From assembly GCA_964019135.1 (NCBI GenBank), contig OZ025263.1:34512133-34576132 (forward strand): DNA of 64,000 nt, in the 5' to 3' direction. Source of the DNA: Arenicola marina (Eukaryota; Annelida; Polychaeta; Arenicolidae). The notes beneath the pieces were generated by a model. The model made no database searches, had not been told where the DNA came from, and saw only the letters and a list, made by a program, of their open reading frames with translations. Below, piece by piece: positions 22,161-33,774 of this stretch. A program made the translations under genes and the position numbers. How positions within the stretch are numbered: position 1 is the stretch's first letter; each line of letters starts with the position of its first letter.

Positions 22161-24507
22161 CCCCCATCCCACCATCCACCTCTCGCACACATCACATCCC
22201 ACCATCCACCTCTCGCACACATCACATCCCACCATCTACCTCTCGCACACATCACATCCCACCATCCACCTCTCGCACACACCACATCCCACCATCCACC
22301 TCTCGCACACATCACATCCCACCATCCACCTCTCGCACACATCACATCCCACCATCCACCTCTCGCACACATCACATCCCACCATCTACCTCTCGCACAC
22401 ACCACATCCCACCATCCACCTCTCGCACACATCACATCCCACCATCTACCTCTCGCACACATCACATCCCACCATCCACCTCTCGCACACATCACATCCC
22501 ACCATCCACCTCTCGCACACATCACATCCCACCATCCACCTCTCGCACACATCACATCCCACCATCCACCTCTCGCACACACCACATCCCAGCATCTACC
22601 TCTCGCACACATCACATCCCACCATCTACCTCTCCCACACATCACATCCCACCATCCACCTCTCGCACACACCACATCCCACCATCTACCTCTCGCACAC
22701 ATCACATCCCACCATCCACCTCTCGCACACATCACATCCCACCATCCACCTCTCGCACACATCACATCCCACCATCCACCTCTCGCACACATCACATCCC
22801 ACCATCTACCTCTCGCACACATCACATCCCACCATCTACCTCTCGCACACATCACATCCCACCATCCACCTCTCGCACACATCACATCCCACCATCTACC
22901 TCTCGCACACATCACATCCCACCATCCACCTCTCGCACACATCACATCCCACCATCCACCTCTCGCACACATCACATCCCACCATCCACCTCTCGCACAC
23001 ATCACATCCCACCATCCACCTCTCGCACACATCACATCCCACCATCTACCTCTCGCACACATCACATCCCACCATCCACCTCTCGCACACATCACATCCC
23101 ACCATCCACCTCTCGCACACATCACATCCCACCATCTACCTCTCGCACACATCACATCCCACCATCTACCTCGCGCACACATCACATCCCACCCTCTAAC
23201 TCTCGCACACATCACATCCCACCATCTACCTCTCGCACACATCACATCCCCCCATCTACCTTTCGCACACACCACATCCAACCATCTACCTTTCGCACAC
23301 ATCACATCCCACCATCTACCTCTCGCACACATCACATCCCACCATCCACCTCTCGCACACATCACATCCCACCATCCACCTCTCGCACACATCACATCCC
23401 ACCATCCACCTCTCGCACACACCACATCCCACCATCCACCTCTCGCACACATCACATCCCACCATCCACCTCTCGCACACATCACATCCCACCATCCACC
23501 TCTCGCACACATCACATCCCACCATCCACCTCTCGCACACATCACATCCCACTATCCACCTCTCGCACACATCACATCCCACCATCTACCTCTCGCACAC
23601 ATCAAATCCCACCATCCACCTCTCGCACACATCACATCCCACCATCCACCTCTCGCACACATCACATCCCACCATCCACCTCTCGCACACATCACATCCC
23701 ACCATCCACCTCTCGCACACATCACATCCCACCATCTACCTCGCGCACACATCACATCCCACCATCTACCTCTCGCACACATCACATCCCACCATCTACC
23801 TCTCGCACACATCACATCCCACCATCTACCTCTCGCACACATCACATCCCACCATCTACCTCTCGCACACATCACATCCCACCATCTACCTCTCGCACAC
23901 ATCACATCCCACCATCCACCTCTCGCACACATCACATCCCACCATCCACCTCTCGCACACATCACATCCCACCATCCACCTCTCGCACACATCACATCCC
24001 ACCATCCACCTCTCGCACACATCACATCCCACCATCCACCTCTCGCACACATCACATCCCACCATCCACCTCTCGCACACATCACATCCCACCATCCACC
24101 TCTCGCACACACCACATCCCACCATCTACCTCTCGCACACATCACATCCCACCATCCACCTCTCGCACACATCACATCCCACCATCCACCTCTCGCACAC
24201 ACCACATCCCACCATCTACCTCTCGCACACATCACATCCCACCATCCACCTCTCGCACACATCACATCCCACCATCCACCTCTCGCACACATCACATCCC
24301 ACCATCCACCTCTCGCACACATCACATCCCACCATCCACCTCTCGCACACATCACATCCCACCATCTACCTCTCGCACACATCACATCCCACCATCCACC
24401 TCTCGCACATATCACATCCCACCATCTACCTCTCGCACATATCACATCCCACCATCCACCTCTCGCACACATCACATCCCACCATCCACCTCTCGCACAC
24501 ATCACAC
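22161..24507. repeat. 30-bp satellite, about 78 units, no indels
   Basis: The unit contains ccatcyacctctcgcacac and then atcacatccca. Every copy is exactly 30 bp across 2.3 kb. The commonest differences are C/T in ccatcYacc and in cacaYcaca. Several frames on both strands are therefore open, the longest 830 codons on plus at 22064-24556 with the decapeptide HIPPSTSRTH. The absence of stops follows from the unit, and rare substitutions are mostly amino-acid changing, so I do not call a gene. Confidence 0.95.
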
Positions 24508-24514
24508 CCTGTAC

Positions 24515-25170
24515 AAGTCTGTGCCCTACAACACACAAGGCCAGGTGAGTCTGTAGCCTACAATACACAAGGCCATGTGAGTCTGTACCCTACAATACAC
24601 AAGGTCATGTGAGTCTGTACCCTACAATACACAAGGCCAGGTGAGTCTTTACCCTACAATACACAAGGCCAGGTGAGTCTGTACCCTACAATACACAAGG
24701 CCAGGTGGGTCTGTACCCTACAATACACAAGGCCATGTGAGTCCGTACCCTACAATACACAAGGCCAGGTGAGTCTGTACCCTACAATACACCAGGCCAG
24801 GTGAGTCTGTGCCCTACAATACACAAGGCCACGTGAGTCTGTACCCTACAACACACAAGGCCACGTGAGTCTGTACCCTACAATACACAAGGCCAGGTGA
24901 GTCTTTACCCTACAATACACAAGGCCAGGTGAGTCTGTACCCTACAACACACAAGGCCAGGTGAGTCTTTACCCTACAATACACAAGACCATGTGAGTCC
25001 GTACCCTACAATACACAAGGCCAGGTGAGTCTTTACCCTACAATACACAAGGCCAGGTGAGTCTGTACCCTACAATACACAAGGCCAGGTGGGTCTGTAC
25101 CATACAATACACAAGGCCAGGTGAGTCTGTACCCTACAATACACAAGGCCAGGTGGGTCTGTACCCTAAA
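24515..25170 (+). repeat. 32-bp array carrying splice-donor consensus
   Basis: About 20 units of ggccaggtgagtctgtaccc followed by tacaatacacaa. Eleven units contain CAGGTGAGT, the optimal metazoan 5' splice site (CAG|GTGAGT). Others have catgtgagt, cacgtgagt or caggtgggt. Confidence 0.93.
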
Positions 25171-25177
25171 GACGGCC

Positions 25178-25256
25178 TGGTGTAGGGTGGGGTTGGGTAG
25201 GGTAGTGTGGGGTAGGGTGGGTGTGGGGTAGGGTGGGTGTGGGTGTGGGGCGGGCT
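25178..25256 (+). repeat. G-rich GGGTA/GGGTGT tract
   Basis: Irregular ggggtagggtgggtgtgg repeats. They meet the G-quadruplex pattern and look faintly telomere-like, but contain no TTAGGG run. Confidence 0.7.
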
Positions 25257-25720
25257 GACCTCAGGGTGTCACGGTGCCACACTGACCCACAGTCGCTCTG
25301 CACGCGGTGACGAGGCACCCTAGAGACTGACCGCCAAGGTGGGTGTAGAGTGTATCTATTAGAGGGGGTAGAGAGTGTCTGGTAGAGGGGGTAGAGAGTG
25401 TCTAGTAGAGGGGCAGAGGGTATCTAGAAAAGGAGGGGGGCGTCTAGTAGAGGGTGTCTAGGGAGATATATGGTGGGTGAGTTGAGAGAAACACGCAGAG
25501 ATGGCAAGAGGCATAGAGTTGAAGCAGAAAGAGATGGGTAGAGCCAGAGAAAGGTAAACATCGATAGAATATTAAAACAAATCACGAAGAGAGAACAACA
25601 TGCGCCACACGTGCAAGACATGAGGGGATACCAGACTGGGGGGGGGGGGGGGGGGGGCTAGCGAGGATGGGAGCGGGGACTGGAGAGGGTGAAAGAGAAC
25701 AGGACACAGCCGAAAGGGGG
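25257..25720. other. Short spacer with gtctagtagagggg repeats and poly-G
   Basis: Includes four or five loose copies of gtagagagtgtctagtagag (25345-25460) and a long G homopolymer at about 25639-25657. No gene recognised. Confidence 0.6.
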
Positions 25721-26271
25721 GAGAGCACAGGCTAGAGAGTGCGAGAGCTCAGGCTATAGGGTGCGAGAGCTTAGTATAGAGGGTGCGAGAGCTCAGGCGA
25801 GAGCTCAGGCGAGAGGGTGCGAGAGCCCAGGCTAGAGGGTGCGAGAGCTCAGGCTAGAGGGTGCGAGAGCTCAGGCTAGAGGGTGCGAGAGCTCAGGCTA
25901 GAGGGTGCGAGAGCTTAGTATAGAGGGTGCGAGAGCTCAGGCTAGAGGGTGCGAGAGCTCAGGCTAGAGGGTGCGAGAGCTTAGTATAGAGGGTGCGAGA
26001 GCTCAGACTAGAGAGTGCGAGAGCTCAGGCTAGAGGGGGCGAGAGCTCATGATAGAGGGTGCGAGAGCTGAGTATAGAGGGTGCGAGAGCTCAGACTAGA
26101 GGGGGCGAGAGCTCATGATAGAGGGGGCGAGAGCTGTGTATAGAGGGTGCGAGAGCTGAGTATAGAGGGTGCGAGAGCTCATGATAGAGGGGGCGAGAGC
26201 TCATGATAGAGGGTGCGAGAGCTGTGTATAGAGGGTGCGAGAGTTGACGATAGAGAGCGTGAGAGCTCAGG
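25721..26271. repeat. 22-bp tandem array
   Basis: About 25 units of gagggtgcgagagctcaggc plus ta, with alternates ttagtata, catgata and gtgtata in the last third. Each unit holds a GAGCTC or GAGCTG core. Confidence 0.93.
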
Positions 26272-28877
26272 TGCAAGTATGAATGGAGAGAGGACCAGGT
26301 AGAGGGTAGGGAGAGGAGAGAGGGTGGAGAGCAAGTGCATGACTGTCTGGGAAGAGGGAGGCGGGTGAGCAGGGCAGTACCCGGCGGGGTGGTGCCCGGT
26401 GGGGTGGTGCCCGGTGCGGTGGTGCCCGGTGCGGTGCCCGGTGTGGAGTACCTTACAGTGTCCTCAGCTGTCCCCAGGTCGGTCGGTCTGTGTGTCAGTG
26501 GGTGGGTGGGTGCCCGCCTCCCTGGTGGGGGGCCCCGTGGCGTGCTGCAGGCTGCCCGGTGGGTGCCGTGCCGTGCCGTGGCGTGGCGTGGCGTGGCCGA
26601 CCTACCCCCTGTCAGACCGGTCGTGCGGCCTCCCTGCCTTCCCGTCCACTACTCGCGCTCACAATAAGAATTACCGACGGACTTCCAACGGAGCAAAATT
26701 TCTAGAAAATTATATGCGGCAGGGAATGCGAGAGGGTGGTGGTGGTGGTGGTGGTGGTCAGGAAAGCGGCGGCGGGGAGGGTGGTGCGGAGGGGAGGGTG
26801 GGGGAGGGGTGGTGGTCGTGTTAGAGAGGGGGTTCCGTTGCGGTGGTGAGAAACTGCGCAGCGGGTCACACGACGGGGATATTGGGTCAGTCCCGGGGGG
26901 TGTGGGGGATATGGGTGGGAGGGGAAGGAGGGGCGGTGGGGGGGGGCGGAGGGTGGGGGTTAGGACCGAAGGACGGGCGGGCGGGCGCTTGGCCAGCGAG
27001 CAGCTGACCACCGCCTCCACCCCCGCCCACCCCCACTCCCCCTCACCGGGTGCGTCCGTCCGCCCATGCGGCCGCCGGCGGCACGTACACGGCGGCTCGG
27101 TTGGTTGGGGGGGGGGGCGGTCACGAGGCGCGCCCGCCGGTGGGTGAGGGGAGGGAGGAGGGAGGGGGGTGCATTATGGACGCGGCCGCCCGCCCGTGAT
27201 GGATGTAAGCCGGCCGCTGACCTCAGCTGGCCTCTCGCGCCCGCCGCCCGGCCACAACCCGCCAGCCAGCCGCGCACTACGTCACAGCGTGCAAATCAGC
27301 ACCCAACCCCCCCATCCCCCCAACCCCTCACCCAACCCTCCCCGTCAGTTTGTGAGCAAGCAGCACCCGAGTGATCTCCCGCAGACTGAGCGGCCGGGGC
27401 CCGGGGGAGGCCCGAGGGGGCCCGGGGGCAGCACGTACCGCTGACCGCCCACCGCCGGACAACCCGGTGTACCGCTCGGCGTACCGCTCGGTGTACCACT
27501 CGACCCCCCGCCTGGACGGAGAGAGACGGGCGAACGGCCGAGCGTCCAGCGGCCAAATCACTGCACCTACCTCCAGCGTCCGTCCGACACGCGCCCGGGT
27601 AATCCGGCCAAATAAGGGGGAATGCTGGCTGGCTGGCGCCGCGGCCACCCCAGTGCCAGCCGGATTGGGGGTGGGGACACCGGGAGCGGCGACACAGACA
27701 GGGGCGGCGGCGGCGGCGGCGGCGGCGGAGGGGGGGTGGGGGCGACAGGGGGGACAATAGGGGGGCGGAATGCGGGTGTAGGTAGAGAGGACGAGGGGGG
27801 GGGCGGGAGGAGCGGGCGGGGGAGGGGTACACTGCACGGATCACGCAGTCTGACGAGAATGCCGCGTATTGATTTTATTCTTCCGACACACGCTTCGCGC
27901 GGTCGCCGCCTCCACGGCCCCAGCGCCAGTGCACATTACAGCCACTGGCCGGCACGAGACGCACCCACGTCACCCCCACGGCGCCCCACCCCACCACGCC
28001 CCACCCACACCCCGCCACGACCTCACCCTCCCACCAACTCAACCAAACCCCTCCAACCAGCCCACAAACACACACCCCAAACCCACAACCCACCCCCATC
28101 AACACTCGCCGCCTCTTCTTTTCTTGCCTCCCCCTCCACCCCCCCCCCTCCCTACCCCCGGCCCCCGGCCCCCTTCCTAACTCCACTCCCAGCCCCTCGA
28201 ACAACTTTTCAGCAGCCTCCTCCTTGGAAGCCTCTGACCAGAGCCGGGTTCACTCACTGCAGGCAGGCACCGGGGGAGGGGTGGCGGGGGCGGGAGAGGC
28301 GGGGAGGTGGCCGGGAGACGGGGGGGGGGGGCGGGGAGAGGAAGGGAGGCGGCCGGGGGACGGGGCCGGGGGACGGGTGGGGAAGGGGGCGGGGAGAGGC
28401 GGGGAGGCAGGCGGGGAGCGGGGAGCGGGCGGGAGGCGGGAGCGGGGAGCGGGCGGGAGACGGGAGCGGGACATTCCGGGATAAGGGTTCCCCTCTTTTC
28501 TTTCCCTCTCTCGCGCTGCCCTCGGACTCGCTGCCTTGGCTGGCTGCACCGCCGGAGGGGCCAGTGGCCGGCCAAAACCGTGCCCACTGCCCGCAAAACC
28601 AATATACCAGACCCCCTCCCCCCAACCCCCTCCCTCCGCCCTCCAGCCCCACACTCCCATTTCACTGGTCTTCTTTTTAAGTCCCCGCCCTCCATGCTCC
28701 CACCCCCTCCCCACGCCGGCCCCCCGACCCCCCTGGCCCTGACGCGGGCGGGGCAGGAGGTCCTTTGGCCCCCCCGACGCGGCGCCCCATCTCGACCTCT
28801 CCCGACGTGTGCTCGGTTATCGCGTGTGCTCGCACATGAGTCGATTGAATATAGTCGTCACTGCGGGCCGATGGCGC
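26272..28877. other. 2.6-kb GC-rich, CpG-rich block
   Basis: Long G-rich and C-rich stretches with simple repeats: (ggt)n at 26732-26759, (ggc)n at about 27703-27729, cggggagcgggcggga at 28390-28470. Frames up to 352 codons (27622-28680) are Pro/Gly/Arg-rich on both strands, the signature of base composition. CpG density and the TATA box at the right edge make it a candidate promoter island. Confidence 0.5.
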
Positions 28878-28885
28878 TATAAATA
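28878..28885 (+). promoter_or_regulatory. Candidate core promoter: TATAAATA
   Basis: Perfect TATA box preceded by ggcgc at the downstream edge of the CpG-rich block. The expected start is near 28908-28914 (ccctgcaca). The transcript would run into the N gap within about 150 bp, hiding any first exon. Confidence 0.4.
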
Positions 28886-29039
28886 ACCCCCGGAACCGGC
28901 GGGCGGCCCCTGCACATCCCTGGAGAGATTAGTGCGCACAGCCCAAATCTGCAACGTCAGCGCGTTTCGCCGGCTGGCGTGCGTTGCGGGGTCTGTGGCT
29001 GCGGTTCTGCCGCCACAGTGGAAGCCCCAAATGGCAGTG

Positions 29040-29239
29040 NNNNNNNNNNNNNNNNNNNNNNNNNNNNNNNNNNNNNNNNNNNNNNNNNNNNNNNNNNNNN
29101 NNNNNNNNNNNNNNNNNNNNNNNNNNNNNNNNNNNNNNNNNNNNNNNNNNNNNNNNNNNNNNNNNNNNNNNNNNNNNNNNNNNNNNNNNNNNNNNNNNNN
29201 NNNNNNNNNNNNNNNNNNNNNNNNNNNNNNNNNNNNNNN
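29040..29239. other. Assembly gap (200 N)
   Basis: Exactly 200 Ns. A round number implies a scaffolding placeholder, so the true gap length is unknown. Confidence 1.
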
Positions 29240-29902
29240 CAACGGAGAAGTTTGGCCCCGGTGTACACACAAGTGGCGTTAAAGGCCACCACATTCATCC
29301 CTCCAGCCAGCCACAAGGTGCCACACCACATTCCGTTTAACGACCAGGGTCTCAGTTCACTAAGACCTCGCAACTTTTGCTGTGAAATTAAAAAATGGTA
29401 TTGCCGACCCGAAAATACATGAAAATGTACAATTTGTCGGAAATGTATGGCAAACATGCGTCCGAATAATACTGGCGGAAAATAAATTGCACAACGATGG
29501 CTGCACCCAATAAACGATGTACAAAACTCTTTTATTTCCGTCGCTCGTAAATTTACGATTTGTCGTTAAAATAGCATGTAAGATACGTTTACGAGCTCGT
29601 AACTCCTAGTGAAACGATCCCCAGTGGGATCCGATAACCAGGGTGTCTTCGTACCGACAACAGGCGACTGAGACTGGCGATTAGAACTATTTAGGCGCCG
29701 ATCACGATCGCTCTCTGTGTCCAGTTCCCCGTGCCAGAGGTGGGTGAGGACACCCTGGATGAGTCTCAGCCGATGGAATACAATATCTTTGTCAAGCACT
29801 AGTAAAGTCTTTGGTGACATATTTAAGAAGCGTAGAACAGCTGTTTCTTTCAAACAAGTTTTCGGTCTCAACGATGCTTATGCTCCATGGACAAATCAGT
29901 CT
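29240..29902. other. Unique, relatively A/T-rich segment with two 14-bp palindromes
   Basis: No recognisable gene. A minus-strand frame of 101 codons (29566-29871) has no domain I know. Perfect palindromes TCGTAAATTTACGA (29545-29558) and TTACGAGCTCGTAA (29589-29602) share the half-site TTACGA. Confidence 0.5.
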
Positions 29903-30010
29903 AACCTCAAACCAAAACGAGGCGACACTTGTGTAACCTCAAACCAAAACGAGGTGACACTTGTGTAACCTCAAACCAAAACGAGGCGACACTTGTGTAA
30001 CCTCAAACCC
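29903..30010. repeat. 32-bp tandem repeat, three copies plus a fragment
   Basis: Units starting aacctcaaaccaaaacgagg begin at 29903, 29935 and 29967. A truncated and diverged copy starts at 29999. Confidence 0.9.
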
Positions 30011-30784
30011 CGGTGAGGCGGCAAGCCTACGACTACCCACAAACACTGATGATCACGGATGAAATCCTACTCCCCCCCCCCCCGCCCCCCTACCCCCACC
30101 GACGGGAATCCCACTGTTGAAAGGTGAGAAATACGGAGCGGGAATGATGCAAACAGCAACAACAACCTGACCATTAAGATATGTTAGTAATTATAAAATT
30201 ACTAAGGTTCCCTCTGGATAAACCATCGAAAAATCCCACCACCACCCTCTTCCATGTAAGCCCTGCAACCCTCATCCCGCACCCTCAAAACGACACCCAA
30301 GACCTCAGGGCCAGCCACGCCCCCTACCCCCCACCCCCCTCCCCAACCCTCCCCCCAGTCATCCGCATCCCGAGCACCCACCCATCCACATCGCTCAGCC
30401 GACAGCCCTCGTGAAAGCACCAGCGACGCCTGGAGGATAATCCTCATCCCTACTCCACCCCCCCCCCCCCCTATCCTCACCACCCTCTCTCGACATCAAG
30501 GATGGGAGGAGGGAGGGGTGTGCACCGGCGGCTGGGGTAGGTGGGTGTGGGAGATGGCGGGGTGGGGGTGGGGGGTGTACTGGAAGTTGTTTTTAGGGTG
30601 GACAGACACTTGCCCTGGCCAAGTGCCGGTTCAGGCACACCGAACCCTATTGATACAGCCGACCAGGCGAATCGAAATGGACAGACATACATTACACGCC
30701 TGGTGGTGAACTCGCCAGGAGCCCCAAAGCCGACCTCGACGCTCTCGTCCCACCCCTGCCCTCTACCCGCGGCCACCTCCCGGC
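30011..30784. other. C-rich and G-rich spacer, no gene recognised
   Basis: Homopolymer C runs at about 30071-30091 and 30460-30472, and ggtgggggtggggggtgta near 30560. Only compositional frames. Confidence 0.5.
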
Positions 30785-31683
30785 CCACTGGTGCCAGCCC
30801 ACCCACTGGTGCCAACCCACTGGTGCCAGCCCACTGGGGCCAACCCACCCACTAGTGCCCGCCCACCCACTGGTGCCAACCCACCCACTGGTGCCAACCC
30901 ACTGGTGCCAGCCCACTGGTGCCAACCCACCCACTGGTGCCCGCCCACCCACTGGTGCCAACCCACCCACTGGTGCCAGCCCACCCACTGGTGCCAACCC
31001 ACTGGTGCCAGCCCAATGGTGCCAACCCACCCACTGGTGCCAACCCACTGGCGCCAACCCACTGGTGCCAACCCACTGATGCCAACCCACTGGTGCCAAC
31101 CCACCCACTGGTGCCAGCCCAGTCACTGGTGCCAGCCCACTGGTGCCAACCCACTGGTGCCAGCCCACTGGTGCCAACCCACTGGTGCCAGCCCACTGGT
31201 GCCAACCCACCCACTGGTGCCAACCCAGTCACTGGTGCCAGCCCACTGGTGCCAGCCCACCCACTGGTGCCAGCCCACTGGTGCCAGCACACTGGTGCCA
31301 ACCCACCCACTGGTGCCAGCCCACCCACTGGTGCCAGCCCACCCACTGGTGCCAGCACACTGGTGTCAACCCATCCACTGGTGCCAGCCCACCCACTTGT
31401 GCCAGCCCACCCACTGGTGCCAGCCCACTGGTGCCCACCCACTGGTGCCCACCCACTGGTGCCAGCCCACTGGTGCCAACCCATTCGTGCCAGCCCACTG
31501 GTGCCAACCCACTGGTGCCAGCCCACTGGTGCCAACCCACCCACTAGTGCCCACCCACTGGTCCCAACCCACCCACTGGTGCCAGCCCACTGGTGCCAAC
31601 CCACCCACTAGTGCCCACCCACTGGTGCCAGCCCACTGGTGCCAGCCCACTGGTGCCAACCCACTGGTGCCAGCCCACCCACC
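30785..31683. repeat. 15/19-bp array
   Basis: Units ccactggtgccaacc or ccactggtgccagcc (15 bp) are mixed with units carrying an extra ccac (19 bp). About 55 copies. It abuts the next array within one unit and shares its ggtgcca core. Confidence 0.93.
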
Positions 31684-33500
31684 GCCGGTGCCATAACTAT
31701 TCACCCCGCCGGTGCCATACTATTCACCCCACCGGTGCCATAACTATTCACCCCGCCGGTGCCATAACTATTCACCCCGCCGGTGCCATAACTATTCACC
31801 CCGCCGGTGCCATAACTATTCACCGCGCCGGTGCCATAACTATTCACCCCGCCGGTGCCATAACTATTCACCCCACCGGTGCCATACTCTTCACCCCACC
31901 GGTGCCATACTAGTCACCCCACCGGTGCCATACTATTCACCCCACCGGTGCCATACTATTCACCCCACCGGTGCCATAACTATTCACCCCACCGGTGCCA
32001 TACTATTCACCCCACCGGTGCCATAACTATTCACCCCACCGGTGCCACCACTATTCACCCTATCGGTGCCATAACTATGCACCCCCTGGTGCCATAACTA
32101 TTCACCCCGCCGGTGCCATAACTATTCACCCCACCGGTGCCATAACTATTCACCCCGCCGGTGCCATAACTATTCACCCCGCCGGTGCCATAACTATTCA
32201 CGCCGCCGGTGCCATAACTATTCACCCCACCGGTGCCATACTATTCACCCCACCGGTGCCATACTATTCACCCCACCGGTGCCATAACTATTCACCCCAC
32301 CGGTCCCATAACTATTCACCCCATCGGTGCCATAACTATTCACCCCCTGGTGGCATAACTATTCACCCCGCCGGTGCCATAATTATTCACCCCACTAGTG
32401 CCATAACTAATAACCCCACCGGTGCCATAACCATTCACCCCACTGATGCCATAACTATTCACCTCACCGGTGCCATAACTATTCACCCCACTGATGCCAT
32501 AACTATTCACCCCACTGATGCCATAACTATTCACCCCGCCGGTGCGATAACTATTCACCCCACCGGTGCCATACTATTCACCCCACCGGTGCCATAACTA
32601 TTCACCCCGCCGGTGCCATAACTATTCACCCCACCGGTGCCATACTATTCACCCCACCGGTGCCATACTATTCACCCCACCGGTACCATAACTATTCACC
32701 CCACCGGTGCCATAACTATTCACCCCGCCGGTGCCATAACTATTCACCCCGCCGGTGCCATAACTATTCACCCCGCCGGTGCCATACTATTCACCCCACC
32801 GGTGCCATAACTATTCACCCCGCCGGTGCCATAATTATTCACCCCACCGGTGCCATACTATTCACCCCACCGGTGCCATACTATTCACCCCACCGGTACC
32901 ATAACTATTCACCCCACCGGTGCCATACTATTCACCCCCTGGTGCCATAACTATTCACCCCATCAGTGCCATAACTAATAACCCCACCGGTGCCATAACT
33001 ATTCACCCCACTGATGCCATAACTATTCACCTCACCGGTGCCATAACTATTCACCCCACTGATGCCATAACTATTCACCCCATCAGTGCCATAACTAATA
33101 ACACCACCGGTGCCATAACTATTCACCCCACTGATGCCATAACTATTCACCTCACCGGTGCCATAACTATTCACCCCACTGATGCCATAACTATTCACCC
33201 CACTGATGCCATAACTATTCACCCCACTGATGCCATAACTATTCACCCCACTTATGCCATAACTATTCACCCCACTGATGCCATAACTATTCACCCCATC
33301 GGTGCCATAACTATTCACCCCACTGATGCCATAACTATTCACCCCACTGATGCCATAACTATTCACCCCACTGATGCCATAACTATTCACCCCACTGATG
33401 CCATAACTATTCACCCCACTGATGCCATAACTATTCACCCCACTGATGCCATAACTATTCACCCCACTGATGCCATAACTATTCACCCCACTGATGCCAC
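31684..33500. repeat. 23/24-bp array
   Basis: Unit core ccccaccggtgccataacta then ttca (24 bp), or the 23-bp form with ccatacta. The left two thirds use CACCGGTG or CGCCGGTG; from about 32990 the variant ccactgatgccataacta takes over. About 75 copies. Confidence 0.95.
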
Positions 33501-33549
33501 ACACCCACTTCTTCATTCCATCCATTCGCAGCACACCTATTCCAATCAG

Positions 33550-33774
33550 CTACAGCGCGGGTATTATTGCAGAGCGACATACTGTCTGTGGGAAAGACAT
33601 TATCAAGTAGGGATCTTTAGTCCACTGCTGGCATGTAATCTCGGAGTATGGCCCCAGATAGCCGGTGCCCAGTAAATTATTGCGCAGCCTCAACGTTATC
33701 TCCTTGAGCTGGGCTCTAGCCTTCACCGCCTCACCGAATCTCCTCACAACATTCCTCGGTATTAAAATTGTCAT
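33550..33774 (-). CDS. Possible short coding frame, unidentified
   Basis: A 74-codon frame in a non-repetitive island just right of the 24-bp array. Unlike the satellite frames it has varied composition, with a basic amphipathic-looking segment (RRFGEAVKARAQLKEITLRL) and then Tyr/Trp/Pro-containing sequence. I do not recognise a family. It may be an exon, a gene fragment, a retroelement remnant or chance. Confidence 0.15.
   Translation of the reverse strand: MTILIPRNVVRRFGEAVKARAQLKEITLRLRNNLLGTGYLGPYSEITCQQWTKDPYLIMSFPQTVCRSAIIPAL

Noticed and set aside
22064-24556. 830-codon plus-strand frame with HIPPSTSRTH decapeptide
   Set aside because: Other frames on both strands are also long and open, rare variants are mostly nonsynonymous, and the flanks give no start or domain evidence. 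Kept only as a finding.
24515-25170. CRISPR array (32-bp repeats)
   Set aside because: The 32-bp period is the whole unit; there are no unique spacers. The host is a eukaryote and no cas genes are present. The same applies to the 29.9-kb 32-bp repeat.
25178-25256. Interstitial telomere repeat
   Set aside because: GGGTA and GGGTGT are irregular and no TTAGGG or TTAGG run exists.
27296-28882. Several overlapping 100-350-codon Pro/Gly/Arg-rich frames
   Set aside because: Present on both strands in many frames of very GC-rich DNA with few possible stops; no domain and no consistent start.
28877-29457. Frames crossing the N gap
   Set aside because: The unknown bases translate to X and the gap length is arbitrary, so continuity is not supported.
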